A stretch of 21,017 bases of DNA from the NCBI GenBank assembly GCA_025603075.1, contig MU626548.1:1-21017 (forward strand). Direction: 5' to 3'. Below are positions 9,704-19,038 of the stretch, piece by piece (position 1 is the first letter of the stretch; each line of letters begins with the position of its first letter). The translations under genes and the position numbers were made by a program. The notes under the pieces are model-generated. The model ran no database searches and had not been told where the DNA came from. It saw only the letters and a list, made by a program, of their open reading frames with translations. Source of the DNA: Neoconidiobolus thromboides FSU 785. Its lineage: Eukaryota; Entomophthoromycota; Entomophthoromycetes; Entomophthorales; Neoconidiobolaceae.

Positions 9704-10069
9704 CTTTTACTAATTTCTTTTCCCCTCAATATTGAAAATTTTCAATAAAGAATGAACTGTATTCTTTTAAAAAAAAACTTAATTAATGCTAATAAAACAT
9801 ATTGTATTACTTTTACTATTTTATTATCATTTTTAGTTTTAAAGTTGATATTTAATAAATTGTAAAATTATACTTTTTAACTCTTAAGTAAACTATAAAT
9901 TTAAAAATAATTGATCTTTTTATTGCGATATTGATTAGGTTATTTTAATTTCAATCTATTCACAAATAAAACTTAATAAAATATATTTTTATTCAACTTT
10001 TTATTATCACAATAATTTATTTAACCCCATGTTTTCCTTAATAATAATTATTATTTATAATCTTACTTA
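9704..10069. other. 3' flank of RAE1, AT-rich, no gene seen
   Basis: The stretch is almost entirely A and T and lies downstream of the minus-strand RAE1 stop codon. It probably holds that gene's 3' untranslated region and polyadenylation signals. Nothing else is supported. Confidence 0.45.
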
Positions 10070-11551
10070 TTATTGTTTATTAAGTTCTTCAGGTTGAACT
10101 TGGTGTAAAAAGATTTGAAAATTATCATCATGTTTATGATATTTATAACCCTAAAATAGAAATAAAATACAGATAAAATATAGATTAATATAAATAATAT
10201 AAACTAAAGATTGCTTAATTTAAATAATTACAAAACTTACTCTACTCCAATCATAACCAGTAGCATATGCCAATAGAAATCCATTTCTATCAAATCCACC
10301 TGCAGTGATACTTTTCCCCTTATGAAACATGGAACAAATCCGAACTTTTTTGGTTAAATCAAAAGTAGAAATACCTCCATCAGAGCCCAAAGCATACATA
10401 GCATCCAATTTATTAGGATGACTTAGTACTTGATGAATTGTATAACAATATTTTTCATCTCGATTACATCGAAATGTTACATCTTTTTTATCTTTTCCAT
10501 CCGAATATTTTTCATCAATATGAACTACTGCTCCTTTACCTTTACTTATTCCATACATAAAACCTGGTGTTGCTCCAGAAAATGCTTGTAATGTTTTGGG
10601 AATTCCTACCATTTTGTTGGGTGTCATAACCTACGGATTTAGTTTTAATTTAAATTATAAATCAAATAATTATATATTATTATCTGTTTATTATTTATTT
10701 ACTTATTATGTTATTACCTTCATTAAAGTACCTGGATTATTTAAATCATAAATAGCAAAATTTTCACTACCTACTGCTGCTACCATCAATGGAAAAGCAA
10801 TCGATAATTTATAAATTTTATCAGGTAACTCGTTTTGTCCAATCATTTGAAATTTAGTTAAATCCCAATACTGTTTGGAATAAAATATTAATTAGTTAAA
10901 TAAATTTAATTAAACAAAGAACTATTATTATTATCGTTTTAAGTTAAAATATTCTTTACCTTTAATGTTTTATCCCAAGAGGAGGTCACAAAATTTGTAG
11001 GTGAATAAAAATCAATACCACTAATACTATCATTATGTTGCCCAATAATGCTTTGTTTTTTAGTAACTAAATCATATACAATAATCTTTTTATCTCCGCC
11101 ACCAGATACTATTTTATTACCATCCTATATACGAATTAATATGCTTATTAAATCTATAAAAAATACTAATATCAACTGAAATTACTTACTGGACTAAATT
11201 TTGCTACTAATACCGGTCCTTCATGTTTATAACTAGCTACTCCGGATGTACTGAGATTGGGATGTACTTGGTAAACACGAACCTTTAATAAGATTGATTA
11301 GTTTTTTATTTGTTTACTTATTATTATTACCTCTCCATCCCAACAAGCAACAACAAAATAATCAGCTACCGGTGACCAATTTAAAGTAGCTACAGTATCA
11401 TTTGGTGGGAATTGAACCTTTTAAATAAAATTTTGAATTTTAAATATTGTAATTTAGATTTGTATTCTAGTTCTACTCTAATGAAACTTACTTTAAGATC
11501 TGTTGATATATCTTTTTTTGTGGGTGTATTATTTTTTTTACTCAAACTCAT
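10070..11551 (-). CDS. RAE1: RAE1/GLE2 mRNA export factor, WD40 protein
   Basis: Seven exons on the minus strand: 11551-11492, 11417-11331, 11282-11190, 11124-10960, 10870-10718, 10630-10241 and 10150-10070, all with GT-AG joins, giving 342 residues (family about 350-370). The protein is a seven-bladed propeller. Diagnostic pieces are LNWSP and FVVACWDGEVRVYQV (blade 1), SWDKTLKYWD (blade 3), FRCNR (blade 5-6 region) and the C-terminal YATGYDWSRGYKYH, all typical of Rae1. Rae1 binds the GLEBS motif of Nup98-type nucleoporins at the nuclear pore and supports mRNA export; in animals it also acts on the spindle. It is divergent from MAK16 with 254 bases between start codons. No internal stops or missing blades were seen. 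Confidence 0.95.
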
Positions 11552-11805
11552 TTTTAATAATTGGAAATTGGAAATCCAATTTTAATAAAATAAGCTTAAT
11601 ATTAATTCTTTTTTATTTTATATTTTAAAATTAATCACAGCAACAAAATCGCAATCTTTAAAGAATCTTAGGTCCAACCAATCAATGATCGAGCTTCAAA
11701 TTTTAAGAATTGAAATTTCAATTTTGGGGCTAAAATATTAAGTTCTGGTAAATATTAAAATTTATTTTTTTTATTTCCAACCAAGAAAAAGGAATTCAAT
11801 TGAAT
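11552..11805. promoter_or_regulatory. Shared divergent promoter region, RAE1 / MAK16
   Basis: The 254 bases between the two start codons must hold both promoters, or one bidirectional promoter. A CCAATCA motif at 11678-11684 lies near the middle in the plus orientation, a plausible CCAAT-factor site. No strong TATA element was seen on either side. Confidence 0.5.
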
Positions 11806-13166
11806 ATGAATAACGAGGAAATTATATGGAACATAGTAAATACTCGATTTTGTTCTTATAAAGTCAGGTAAGAATATCAAACATTCATAAAAGCATTCAA
11901 CTAATAAGCTAATCAAATTTCCATTGATAGTACGGATACTCAAAAGTTTTGTCGAAATGAATATAATGTAACTGGGTTATGTGACCGAGAATCATGTCCA
12001 TTAGCCAATTCAAGATATGCTACTGTACGTGAGCAAGAAGGTAAAAAAAAAGCTTTATTATTATTCTACATTATATTTAATTTATTAATTAATATTATTT
12101 TTAATATTAAATAGGTACTGTTTACTTATTTATAAAAACAGCAGAAAGAGCACATTTACCAGCCAAATTATGGGAAAAGATCAAGTTAGATAAAAATTTA
12201 ATTAAAGCTATCGAACAGGTAAGTATGCATCAAGAATTTCAATTGTATAAATTGAAATGGATTATATTAATTAATGATTTTTATTTAATAGATTGATCAA
12301 CAATTGCTCTATTGGCCAGAAAAACAAATTAATAAATGTAAATTAAGATTAACTAAAATCAAACAATATTTAATTAAAATGCGAAAATTAAAGTTAAAAA
12401 ATCAGTAAGTTTTATTCACCTTCTCCTTGTACCACTTTTCTTTTATTGTAACCATTATTAACTCTTTATTTGTTTTATTTAGACCTAAATTGGTTGTTAT
12501 TAATAAAAAAGTGGAAAGGCGAGAAAAAAAGAGAGAAACTAAAGCAGAAGCAGCAGCTAAATTGGAAAATAATATTGAAAAAGAATTATTAAATCGATTA
12601 AAGAATAAAGCATATGGTGAAGAACCATTAAATATTAATGAAGCAGTTTGGAAAAAAATATTAGAAGGGGAACAAATGGATATAGAAGATGAATTAAGTG
12701 AGGAAGATGAGGAAGAGGAAGAATTAGAAATGGAGGTAAGGAGCTCGATTCTAAAGAAATTTAAAAGGAGAGAATTAATTGATTGTTTTTTTATTTAGTC
12801 TGAATTTGTTGAGGGAATTTCGGAGTCTGAAGAAGAGTTTGAAGATTTATTTGAAAATGGACATATGGTAATTATTATATAATAGTTATAATAAAGTGTC
12901 ATTAAATTTAAATTATAATAAATTAGGGTAATGTCAGTGATGATTCAGATATCGAAGAATCTGAAGAAGAATCTGAAGGTGATATAGAATTAGATAATAG
13001 TGATGATAATGAAGATGATGATAGTGAAGATGATGATAAAATTGATAAATCTAAAATGGGAGATAAGCGTAAGAATTTAGATACTAAAAAGAGTAATAAA
13101 AAGAAAAAGAAGAGAGGAGCTTATGTGGAAATTGAATATGAAAATGAAGAAGTTTATAGAAATTAA
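11806..13166 (+). CDS. MAK16: MAK16 ribosome biogenesis protein
   Basis: Seven exons: 11806-11867, 11931-12040, 12115-12218, 12292-12404, 12483-12735, 12799-12867 and 12927-13166, encoding 316 residues (family about 300). The N-terminus has the near-invariant [36 protein letters not shown] and LLYWP segments. [11 protein letters not shown] marks the middle, followed by a long acidic tail rich in Glu and Asp and a lysine cluster ([11 protein letters not shown]) that may be a nuclear or nucleolar signal. MAK16 is a nucleolar factor needed for early 60S subunit assembly; in yeast its loss also affects killer virus maintenance. The start is fixed by conservation of [19 protein letters not shown]. 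The acidic tail spans three exons. It faces TRZ1 tail to tail, 170 bases away. Confidence 0.96.
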
Positions 13167-13283
13167 AAAGATAAAGAAAATTATTTTTTAATTGAAAGTT
13201 GGAAGATAGAATTATTATTATTAAAATAAAAAAAGAAAGCTAAAAGAAATGAATAATTATATAATTTTATTTACTTTTTTCTA

Positions 13284-13319
13284 TATTTCTTATTTCTTAT
13301 TTCTTATTTCTTATTTTCT
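13284..13319. repeat. TATTTCT heptamer tandem repeat
   Basis: Four perfect TATTTCT units (13284-13311) plus one imperfect unit lie in the 170-base gap between the converging MAK16 and TRZ1 stops. The region probably carries both 3' untranslated regions. Confidence 0.8.
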
Positions 13320-13336
13320 ATAGACTTTATTTTATA

Positions 13337-16089
13337 TTATTGAAATTCTTGATTTAAATAACCAATTTTCTGATAACAATTATCTAAAATTAAAAAAGCT
13401 TTAATAAACTTTTGAAATTTTAAAGAATCTTTGGAATTCTCATTAAAATCTAAACACATTAAATCTGAACCAATCAACACATTTAAATCTTTAAAACGAT
13501 CCATTTTAGTAAAACTGGAATATCTAAAAGAAAACAAATGTAAAATTAATAAATCATATTGTTGTAAAATTATTATAATTATTATTAATAGTATTATTGT
13601 TATAATAGCTTACCTCTGAGAAAAATGAGTTAATACAATATTTTTAACTTGCATTTTTTTACCCTGTTCAATAGCTTCTGAAATAGTAGAATGTCTTTTA
13701 GCTTTAGCTTCTTTAGCTAATTCATCATCCATAGTAGCCTCATGAATTAAAACATCTGCTTCTTTACCAATTTGAACTAAATTATCACTTGGTCTAGTAT
13801 CGCCTGAATAAACCAATTTAAAGTTATCTTTAGTAATAAAACTAATACCAAAAGAATGTTGACAATGGGGAACAATACAAGTAGTAATTTCTTTAAATTC
13901 CATTTCAACTAATAAATTATCAATTTGTTGTTGATATTCTGGTTTAATATTATTATTCTCCAAAATTAAATTATAAGTATTAATGAATTTCCATCTATAA
14001 AATCCAAATTCTTCAGTCATTGAATGTTCTTTTAAACTTAAATATAAACTATATGGAGCTATGTAAAACAACTCATTATTTAAATTGTTTTCTTTATAAT
14101 ACTCATGAATGGATTTCATTACAGATATAACACCTAAATGATGATCAGCATGTGGATGAGATATATATATACATCTTAAGTTTATTAAGAAATCTTTATA
14201 GTTTTGTCTTATTTTTGAATGTCCTTGATTTTCTCCTAAATGTCGATAAATTTGTCCCAATGTTCCTTCTCCACAATCTAATAACATCATTTTTTTATTC
14301 TTTAAGGTTATTAAATTGGAACTAACTATTTATTAGAAATATGTTTAGTTTATTTTAATTGAATTTGCTATTATATTATATATTGTATTACCATTTCTAG
14401 TTAATGATGGTACAGCTGACCCTGTACCTAATGTAGATATAAATGGACCATTGCTCTATAAATAAATCAAAATTAGTTATAATAATATTATAATGATATT
14501 ATAATAATTACAATAAATTGATTATCTTCTTTTTCTTTTATATCATTGTTAAATTCTTTTTTAATAAATTCTTGATATTCCTTCAATTTATTTAACACTT
14601 GATTGGATTGATTTTTTTCATTTGTTAAGTCCAAATAAACTTTATCATCTGTTTTAGTTGCTTTTCTTACAGGTTCCAATTGATATTCTAAGCCAGGATA
14701 AGCTAATTGTTGATTATTTATATTATATTGTTGACTATAATTTGTATGATGATATGGTAAATTATAAATGCCTTTATCTAGTTGATTTAAAGCTAATTGG
14801 TTTTGTGCAGAATAATTAAAGTTAATTAACGGTGGGCAGACTTCTTTACTACTAATGATATGATGACATTGGGGACCAAAGGAGGACATAAATAATTGAT
14901 ATCTTTCATCTGAAATTACTCCGATACCTAAATAATAAAATAACTATATAAATAAATAACATAAATAGAATATCATCTCAAAAACTTACCTAAGTTATGA
15001 TAAATAACATCAACTTTATCCTCTTTATTATTGATGTACTTTTTAAACTTTTCGTGATTTTTTAAATTATTAACATAACTTAGATCCTTACAGTCAATAA
15101 CTATAAATACACTCCCTTTTTTACTTGGACCAACACATTGTTCAGGTAATATCCATTCTCCTTTATCATTTTGTACTTTATTACCTGCTTTTAATTCTTT
15201 ATATATGGGTCCTGGTTTTAATCCTAATTTAATCGCTGCTTGGGGATCAAATTTACCTGTAAATTAATATTATTATTTATTCTTTGCTTTAATTGTATAA
15301 AACAATCTAATAATTACCTGGTACTTCATTACAAGTAGCAATATATGAAATTGAACTATTATGCTTAATAGGATTAGTTAATACACCATTAATTAAAGGG
15401 GATTGAGAATTATCTAATTTGATTCTTTTATTAATATTTTCACTATTGTTATCTTGTTTTAATTTAAAAAATTGATCCACTAAGTCTATTTTTTGTTTTA
15501 ATTTATCGTCCTTTAAATCAATTTCCTTTTCACCTTCAGGTAATATAATAGCTTGTTCAATTTTTAAATTTTCATCTTGAAACACTTTTGTATTATTATC
15601 AATTTCATGGATGTTTAATTGAATATTTGGTCTAAAATTAAGAAAAATAATGTGTTAATTCGGATGTAATATTAGCCCATTTACGCTTTCTTACCTTCCA
15701 ATAAAATGTCTCAAACTAGCAATTGAATGCGTCAAATTCTTTGGTCCATGAATATTTAATTCTCTTTTACCACCGTCAGCACCAGTTAGAATGAATCCAG
15801 GTAATCCGCCCATACACTCCCATTCCACCCTACTAATAAATACATGTTCATAACGAACTATTTTAACTCCAAGTTCGTTGTTTAACCTTTGACTACTTTC
15901 ACCACAGTTAAATAGATATCTTTTGTTGTCGAAGAAACACATTAAAGAAGAGGAGCTATCAAGGCCCGACCCACTACCAATGACTTTTAAATTGGCTTTC
16001 ATTTTAAGAATGTTACTAGTACTAAATTTTTGTCGAAACACAAGTGATGGTAATTGCTTGTGGGTTAATTGGGTTAGCGTTGAAAGCAT
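13337..16089 (-). CDS. TRZ1: Long-form tRNase Z (ELAC2/Trz1)
   Basis: Seven exons on the minus strand: 16089-15695, 15631-15318, 15256-14990, 14927-14512, 14455-14392, 14325-13614 and 13523-13337, giving 784 residues (long-form family about 750-840). It removes 3' trailers from tRNA precursors. The C-terminal half has the metallo-beta-lactamase core: LGTGSAVPSLTRN (about 473-485), LLDCGEGT (500-507), the zinc motif HPHADH (542-547), HCQHSFG (639-645), SGDTRP (659-664), HEATM (680-684) and LTHFSQR (717-723). The N-terminal half is the inactive paired domain (GSGSGLDSSSS, GGLPGFILTG). Residues 1-29 look like a mitochondrial presequence (basic, no acidic residue, RQKFSTSN), and Met30 opens the conserved core, so dual nuclear/mitochondrial products are likely. 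A low-complexity hydrophilic insert occupies about residues 160-210. Confidence 0.96.
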
Positions 16090-16562
16090 AAAGAAATTGA
16101 AGTGATTTTTTTGATGTCTAAAAGGAGGATTATTTTTTTTGATTGGATCGAAATTTTTAAAAGATATATTTTGATAGAGTTTTTAAATTTTATAGAACTA
16201 GTATATTTCTGTTAGATAAAACCTTTTAACATTTTATTTTTATTAAAAAGAATTTGGATTTAACTTAATTCTTTTATTAATTATCTTTTTTAAATTTCTT
16301 TTTGATTAAGATTAAAATATTAGTTGAAGTTTTTATTAGCACATTTTAAAATATAGTATTTTATCTTATCACATTTGTTTTAAGAAAAAAATTGTTTATA
16401 CAAATAGTTTGATTATAAAAAATACCATTAAGTTGCAAGAGAGTTATAATAGTTATATTGTAATGTACAAATATTATTGGTATTTAGCTTATTATTTAAA
16501 ATAATATTTAAATACCAATTTAATAATATTAAAGTTTAAAAAAACTAGAAAGCCGAAAAGGA
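16090..16562. other. 5' flank of TRZ1 with a hairpin
   Basis: This is AT-rich DNA upstream of TRZ1. The only structure seen is TTGGTATTTA (16477-16486) with its exact reverse complement TAAATACCAA (16509-16518), a 10-bp stem with an AT-rich loop. The promoter of TRZ1 must lie at the low end. The high end holds the decayed 3' tail of relic E. Confidence 0.5.
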
Positions 16563-16674
16563 TTTGGGAGTGTTTTTTTTTCATTATTTTTTCCATTTTT
16601 TAAGCGCTATTTAAGCGCTATTTAAGTGGAAAAATTGTTAATAAAATTCTTAAACACAAAAATACATCCCCATT
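16563..16674 (+). mobile_element. MITE copy 8, with internal 11-bp duplication
   Basis: It runs from TTTGGGAGTG to ACATCCCCATT. The central TAAGCGCTATT is present twice in tandem (16601-16611 and 16612-16622), unlike any other copy here. It interrupts the 3' tail of relic E. Relics B and D show the same site without the element. Confidence 0.93.
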
Positions 16675-17888
16675 TATTAATGGCTAATAAAATTAAATAT
16701 TAGGTCAAATACTGGTTTACTTATAAATATAACGAGGTAATATTGAGACTTGATTTAATTTCTTACAAACTAAAATATTTATAGTAGATCCTATGGGATT
16801 AATCAATAATAAAGGGATAGTAAGTTGCTAATCAGCGCCTATATTGATACTTAAACTAAAACTAGAGGTTTTAATGACTTTAAGATTTAGAAAAAAAGAT
16901 AATAGATATAAAAAGATCTTTAAATGCAATATTACCAGTATGATCAATAGTAATCCAATTAGTAAATATAACTTTACATAGACTATGTTCTGAACTACTA
17001 GTAGCAATCTCGTCAAATCTAGAGTTACTCTTTGTATTATCAAGAAGAAGATGTAAACTTTCAATATGAATGTTCTAGATATTTGGCAATAAAGAGAGTG
17101 CTTTCAATAATTATATTGATATATCTTCAATCTATATCCCCTTTACCACTCAAAATTTTAAAAATTTATAGTTAATTGATATTATGAAGATAAAATAGCC
17201 TATAGAGATAATATTGGTACTTTCTATTACACTCATGTTATTGTTATCTCTTGCTGGGAAAGAACTTGAGTCGTTGATTACTTTGATATTTTTTAATCTC
17301 TTAAGGTTATCAAAATATGTAATATTAAAATCAATCACAAATGTACTTTTAATCATCAGGCCTAAACTAGAAGTAAAGTTTATGTTTGAATCAAGCTCAT
17401 TTGGCGTAATAATACAATTTCACCCGCCTAGGTGTAAAAATCTTGAGTTATCAAACTATCCTTTGACCTTATCTAAACCATTAAGGCCTAAACCAAAGTC
17501 GAAGTAAATCTTAAAAGATTTTAATGCATCTGGGTTTAAACGCTTAATTGTATTGTTCATATTTCTGTAATGACATGTAAGATCCAATATTTTAATTTGA
17601 TTTAAATATCTTTAAATATATTTATCATAGGTGGGTAGTCACGAAGAGTATACCAGACTATTTTTAATTTTTGTAATCAGATTTTGACTTTATATTATTA
17701 ACATTGTTAAGTGAATTTTGGTTATCATAATGAACAATAGTCAATAGACTTGTGCAATACTTTAAATAGTTAATGTAGTCTTTATTTATAACAAATGGTT
17801 TATTGCTGATCTATTTTTTTAATAAATTCATAATACTTCTCAAATTCTCTAATATGATCTTATTGTTAGCTGAGCTTACAGCTTCATA

Positions 17889-17987
17889 CATATGGGGATG
17901 TATTTTTTAAAGGATTTTGCTGACAAAATTTCTGCTCAAATAACGCTCAAAAATGGAGAAAGTGATGAAACCAAAACATCACCATAT
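17889..17987 (-). mobile_element. MITE copy 9, head-to-head with copy 10
   Basis: It begins ACATATGGGGATG and ends ACATCACCATATG. The interior is reverse complement to consensus, with the centre CTGCTCAAATAACGCTC. It shares CATATG with copy 10, which points the other way. Confidence 0.9.
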
Positions 17988-18090
17988 GAGGATGTTTTTT
18001 TTGGTTTCATCACTTTTTCCATCTTTTAATTAGTATTTAAGTGGAAAGACTGTTAGTAAAATCCTTAGACAAAAAAATAAATCTTCATAT
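17983..18090 (+). mobile_element. MITE copy 10
   Basis: It begins CATATGAGGATG and ends AATCTTCATATG. The centre has drifted (TTAATTAGTATTTAAGTGG). It adjoins copy 9 with only TA between the two terminal repeats. Both sit within relic E. Confidence 0.9.
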
Positions 18091-18133
18091 GCTGAAAGCA
18101 ATTTTGATTTATCTGAATTCAAATGATTATTAA

Positions 18134-18236
18134 CATGGAGATGTATTTTTATGTTTAGGAATTTTACTGATAATCTTTCTACTTAAATGTATTTAAGAGA
18201 TGGAAAAAGTGCTGAAATCAAAAAATACTCCCATAT
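18134..18236 (-). mobile_element. MITE copy 11
   Basis: It begins CATGGAGATG and ends ATACTCCCATAT. The interior is reverse complement to consensus, with the centre CTACTTAAATGTATTTAAG. It is inserted within the LRR part of relic E. Confidence 0.88.
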
Positions 18237-18826
18237 CTTTTATATTTTCTTGACATTTAAGCTTTAGAACTTCGTTTTGATTCAAGCAACCTTTAAGTGT
18301 ATTTGTTTCTGAAGCAAAATTCCATAGAGCATGTATCACTATTATTCTTAATTTTGACAATGGAATTTTATTTCAATTCTATTGTATAGTTCACAACCAA
18401 ATCCAAATAATCGCCGTAAGTAATAACTGTTAAATCTGGACAATAATTCAAACAGTCAATACTTTCGCTATTTAAAAAGCATAAGTCATACAGCTCTTCT
18501 GTGTTTATGTTTTTGAATATCTTATGTAATAAATCTTTAGACAAATAACCAAACTTTATTTTATTCAAAAAGTGAAAGAACTCTCATATTTGTGTCTGTA
18601 AAATATTTTTTAAAATAATCTGATTTTTCGGGTAGGTCCGTTTTAGTGAAGGTATAGAATTGTTATGGTCAACTTGTTCACAGAAAAACTAACTTGCTTT
18701 TAGATATTAAAGATGTTTACTATTGCAATCAATACCTTCAGATCAGTTTTAGTCTAAAAAGTCAGATTACTTCAAAAAATACCTTATATTTTTGACCAGA
18801 ATGTTATCTTATTTTGAAGTTATTAG

Positions 18827-18929
18827 ATATCGAGATGTTTTTTGGTTTCAATTCTTTTTCCATTTTTTGAATAATATTGACTGGAAAAATCGCTAATGGA
18901 ATTCTTAAACAAAAAAGATGTCTCCATAT
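18827..18929 (+). mobile_element. MITE copy 12
   Basis: It begins ATATCGAGATG and ends GATGTCTCCATAT. The centre is diverged (TTTTTTGAATAATATTGACTGG) and the central AGCGCT is lost. It lies about 260 bp upstream of the start codon of relic E. Confidence 0.85.
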
Positions 18930-19038
18930 AATAATCAACCCATTTAGTCAATAACATGTACAAACATTATTACCAACAAAATTAAACTAGCTGCCTTGAT
19001 ATAGCATTTCATTGGGATTATTAATAATAGCTAAGTAA

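Larger units (their letters stand above)
16540..18568 (-). pseudogene. F-box/LRR relic E, carrying four MITEs
   Basis: Read on the minus strand. The N-terminus (18568-18368) is an intact F-box-like start, YLSKDLLHKIFKNINTEELYDLC, followed by CPDLTVITY. Next come LKGCLNQNEVLKLK (about 18280-18240), MITEs 11, 10 and 9, LNPDALKSFKIYFDFGLGLNG (about 17545-17480), SSLGLMIKSTFV (about 17370), FNITYFDNLKRLKNIKV (about 17330-17280), NI(TAG)NIHIESL (about 17083-17055), FLNLKVIKTS (about 16890) and the hydrophobic tail with CKKLNQVSIL (about 16775-16740). MITE copy 8 then splits the conserved ATTAGCCATTAATAAAT end. Stops at 17075-17077 and 17456-17458 break it. Of the relics it is the best preserved at the N-terminus, so it defines the F-box. 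Whether the F-box exon alone is still expressed is unknown. Confidence 0.8.

Noticed and set aside
11755-11943. 62-codon minus-strand frame
   Set aside because: It is antisense to the first exon and intron of MAK16.
13431-13619. 62-codon plus-strand frame
   Set aside because: It is antisense to the last exon and intron of TRZ1.
15923-16105. 60-codon plus-strand frame
   Set aside because: It is antisense to the first exon of TRZ1.
17214-17507. 97-codon plus-strand frame
   Set aside because: The minus strand here matches relics A-C (LRR blocks), so the plus frame is a shadow.
548-18568. Reassigned genetic code (TAA/TAG read as Gln, or TGA/TAG as Trp) to explain the in-frame stops of the relics
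   Set aside because: RAE1, MAK16, TRZ1 and both P450 genes have no internal TAA, TAG or TGA, four of them end at TAA exactly where homologues end, and the relics also carry frameshifts that no recoding would fix.
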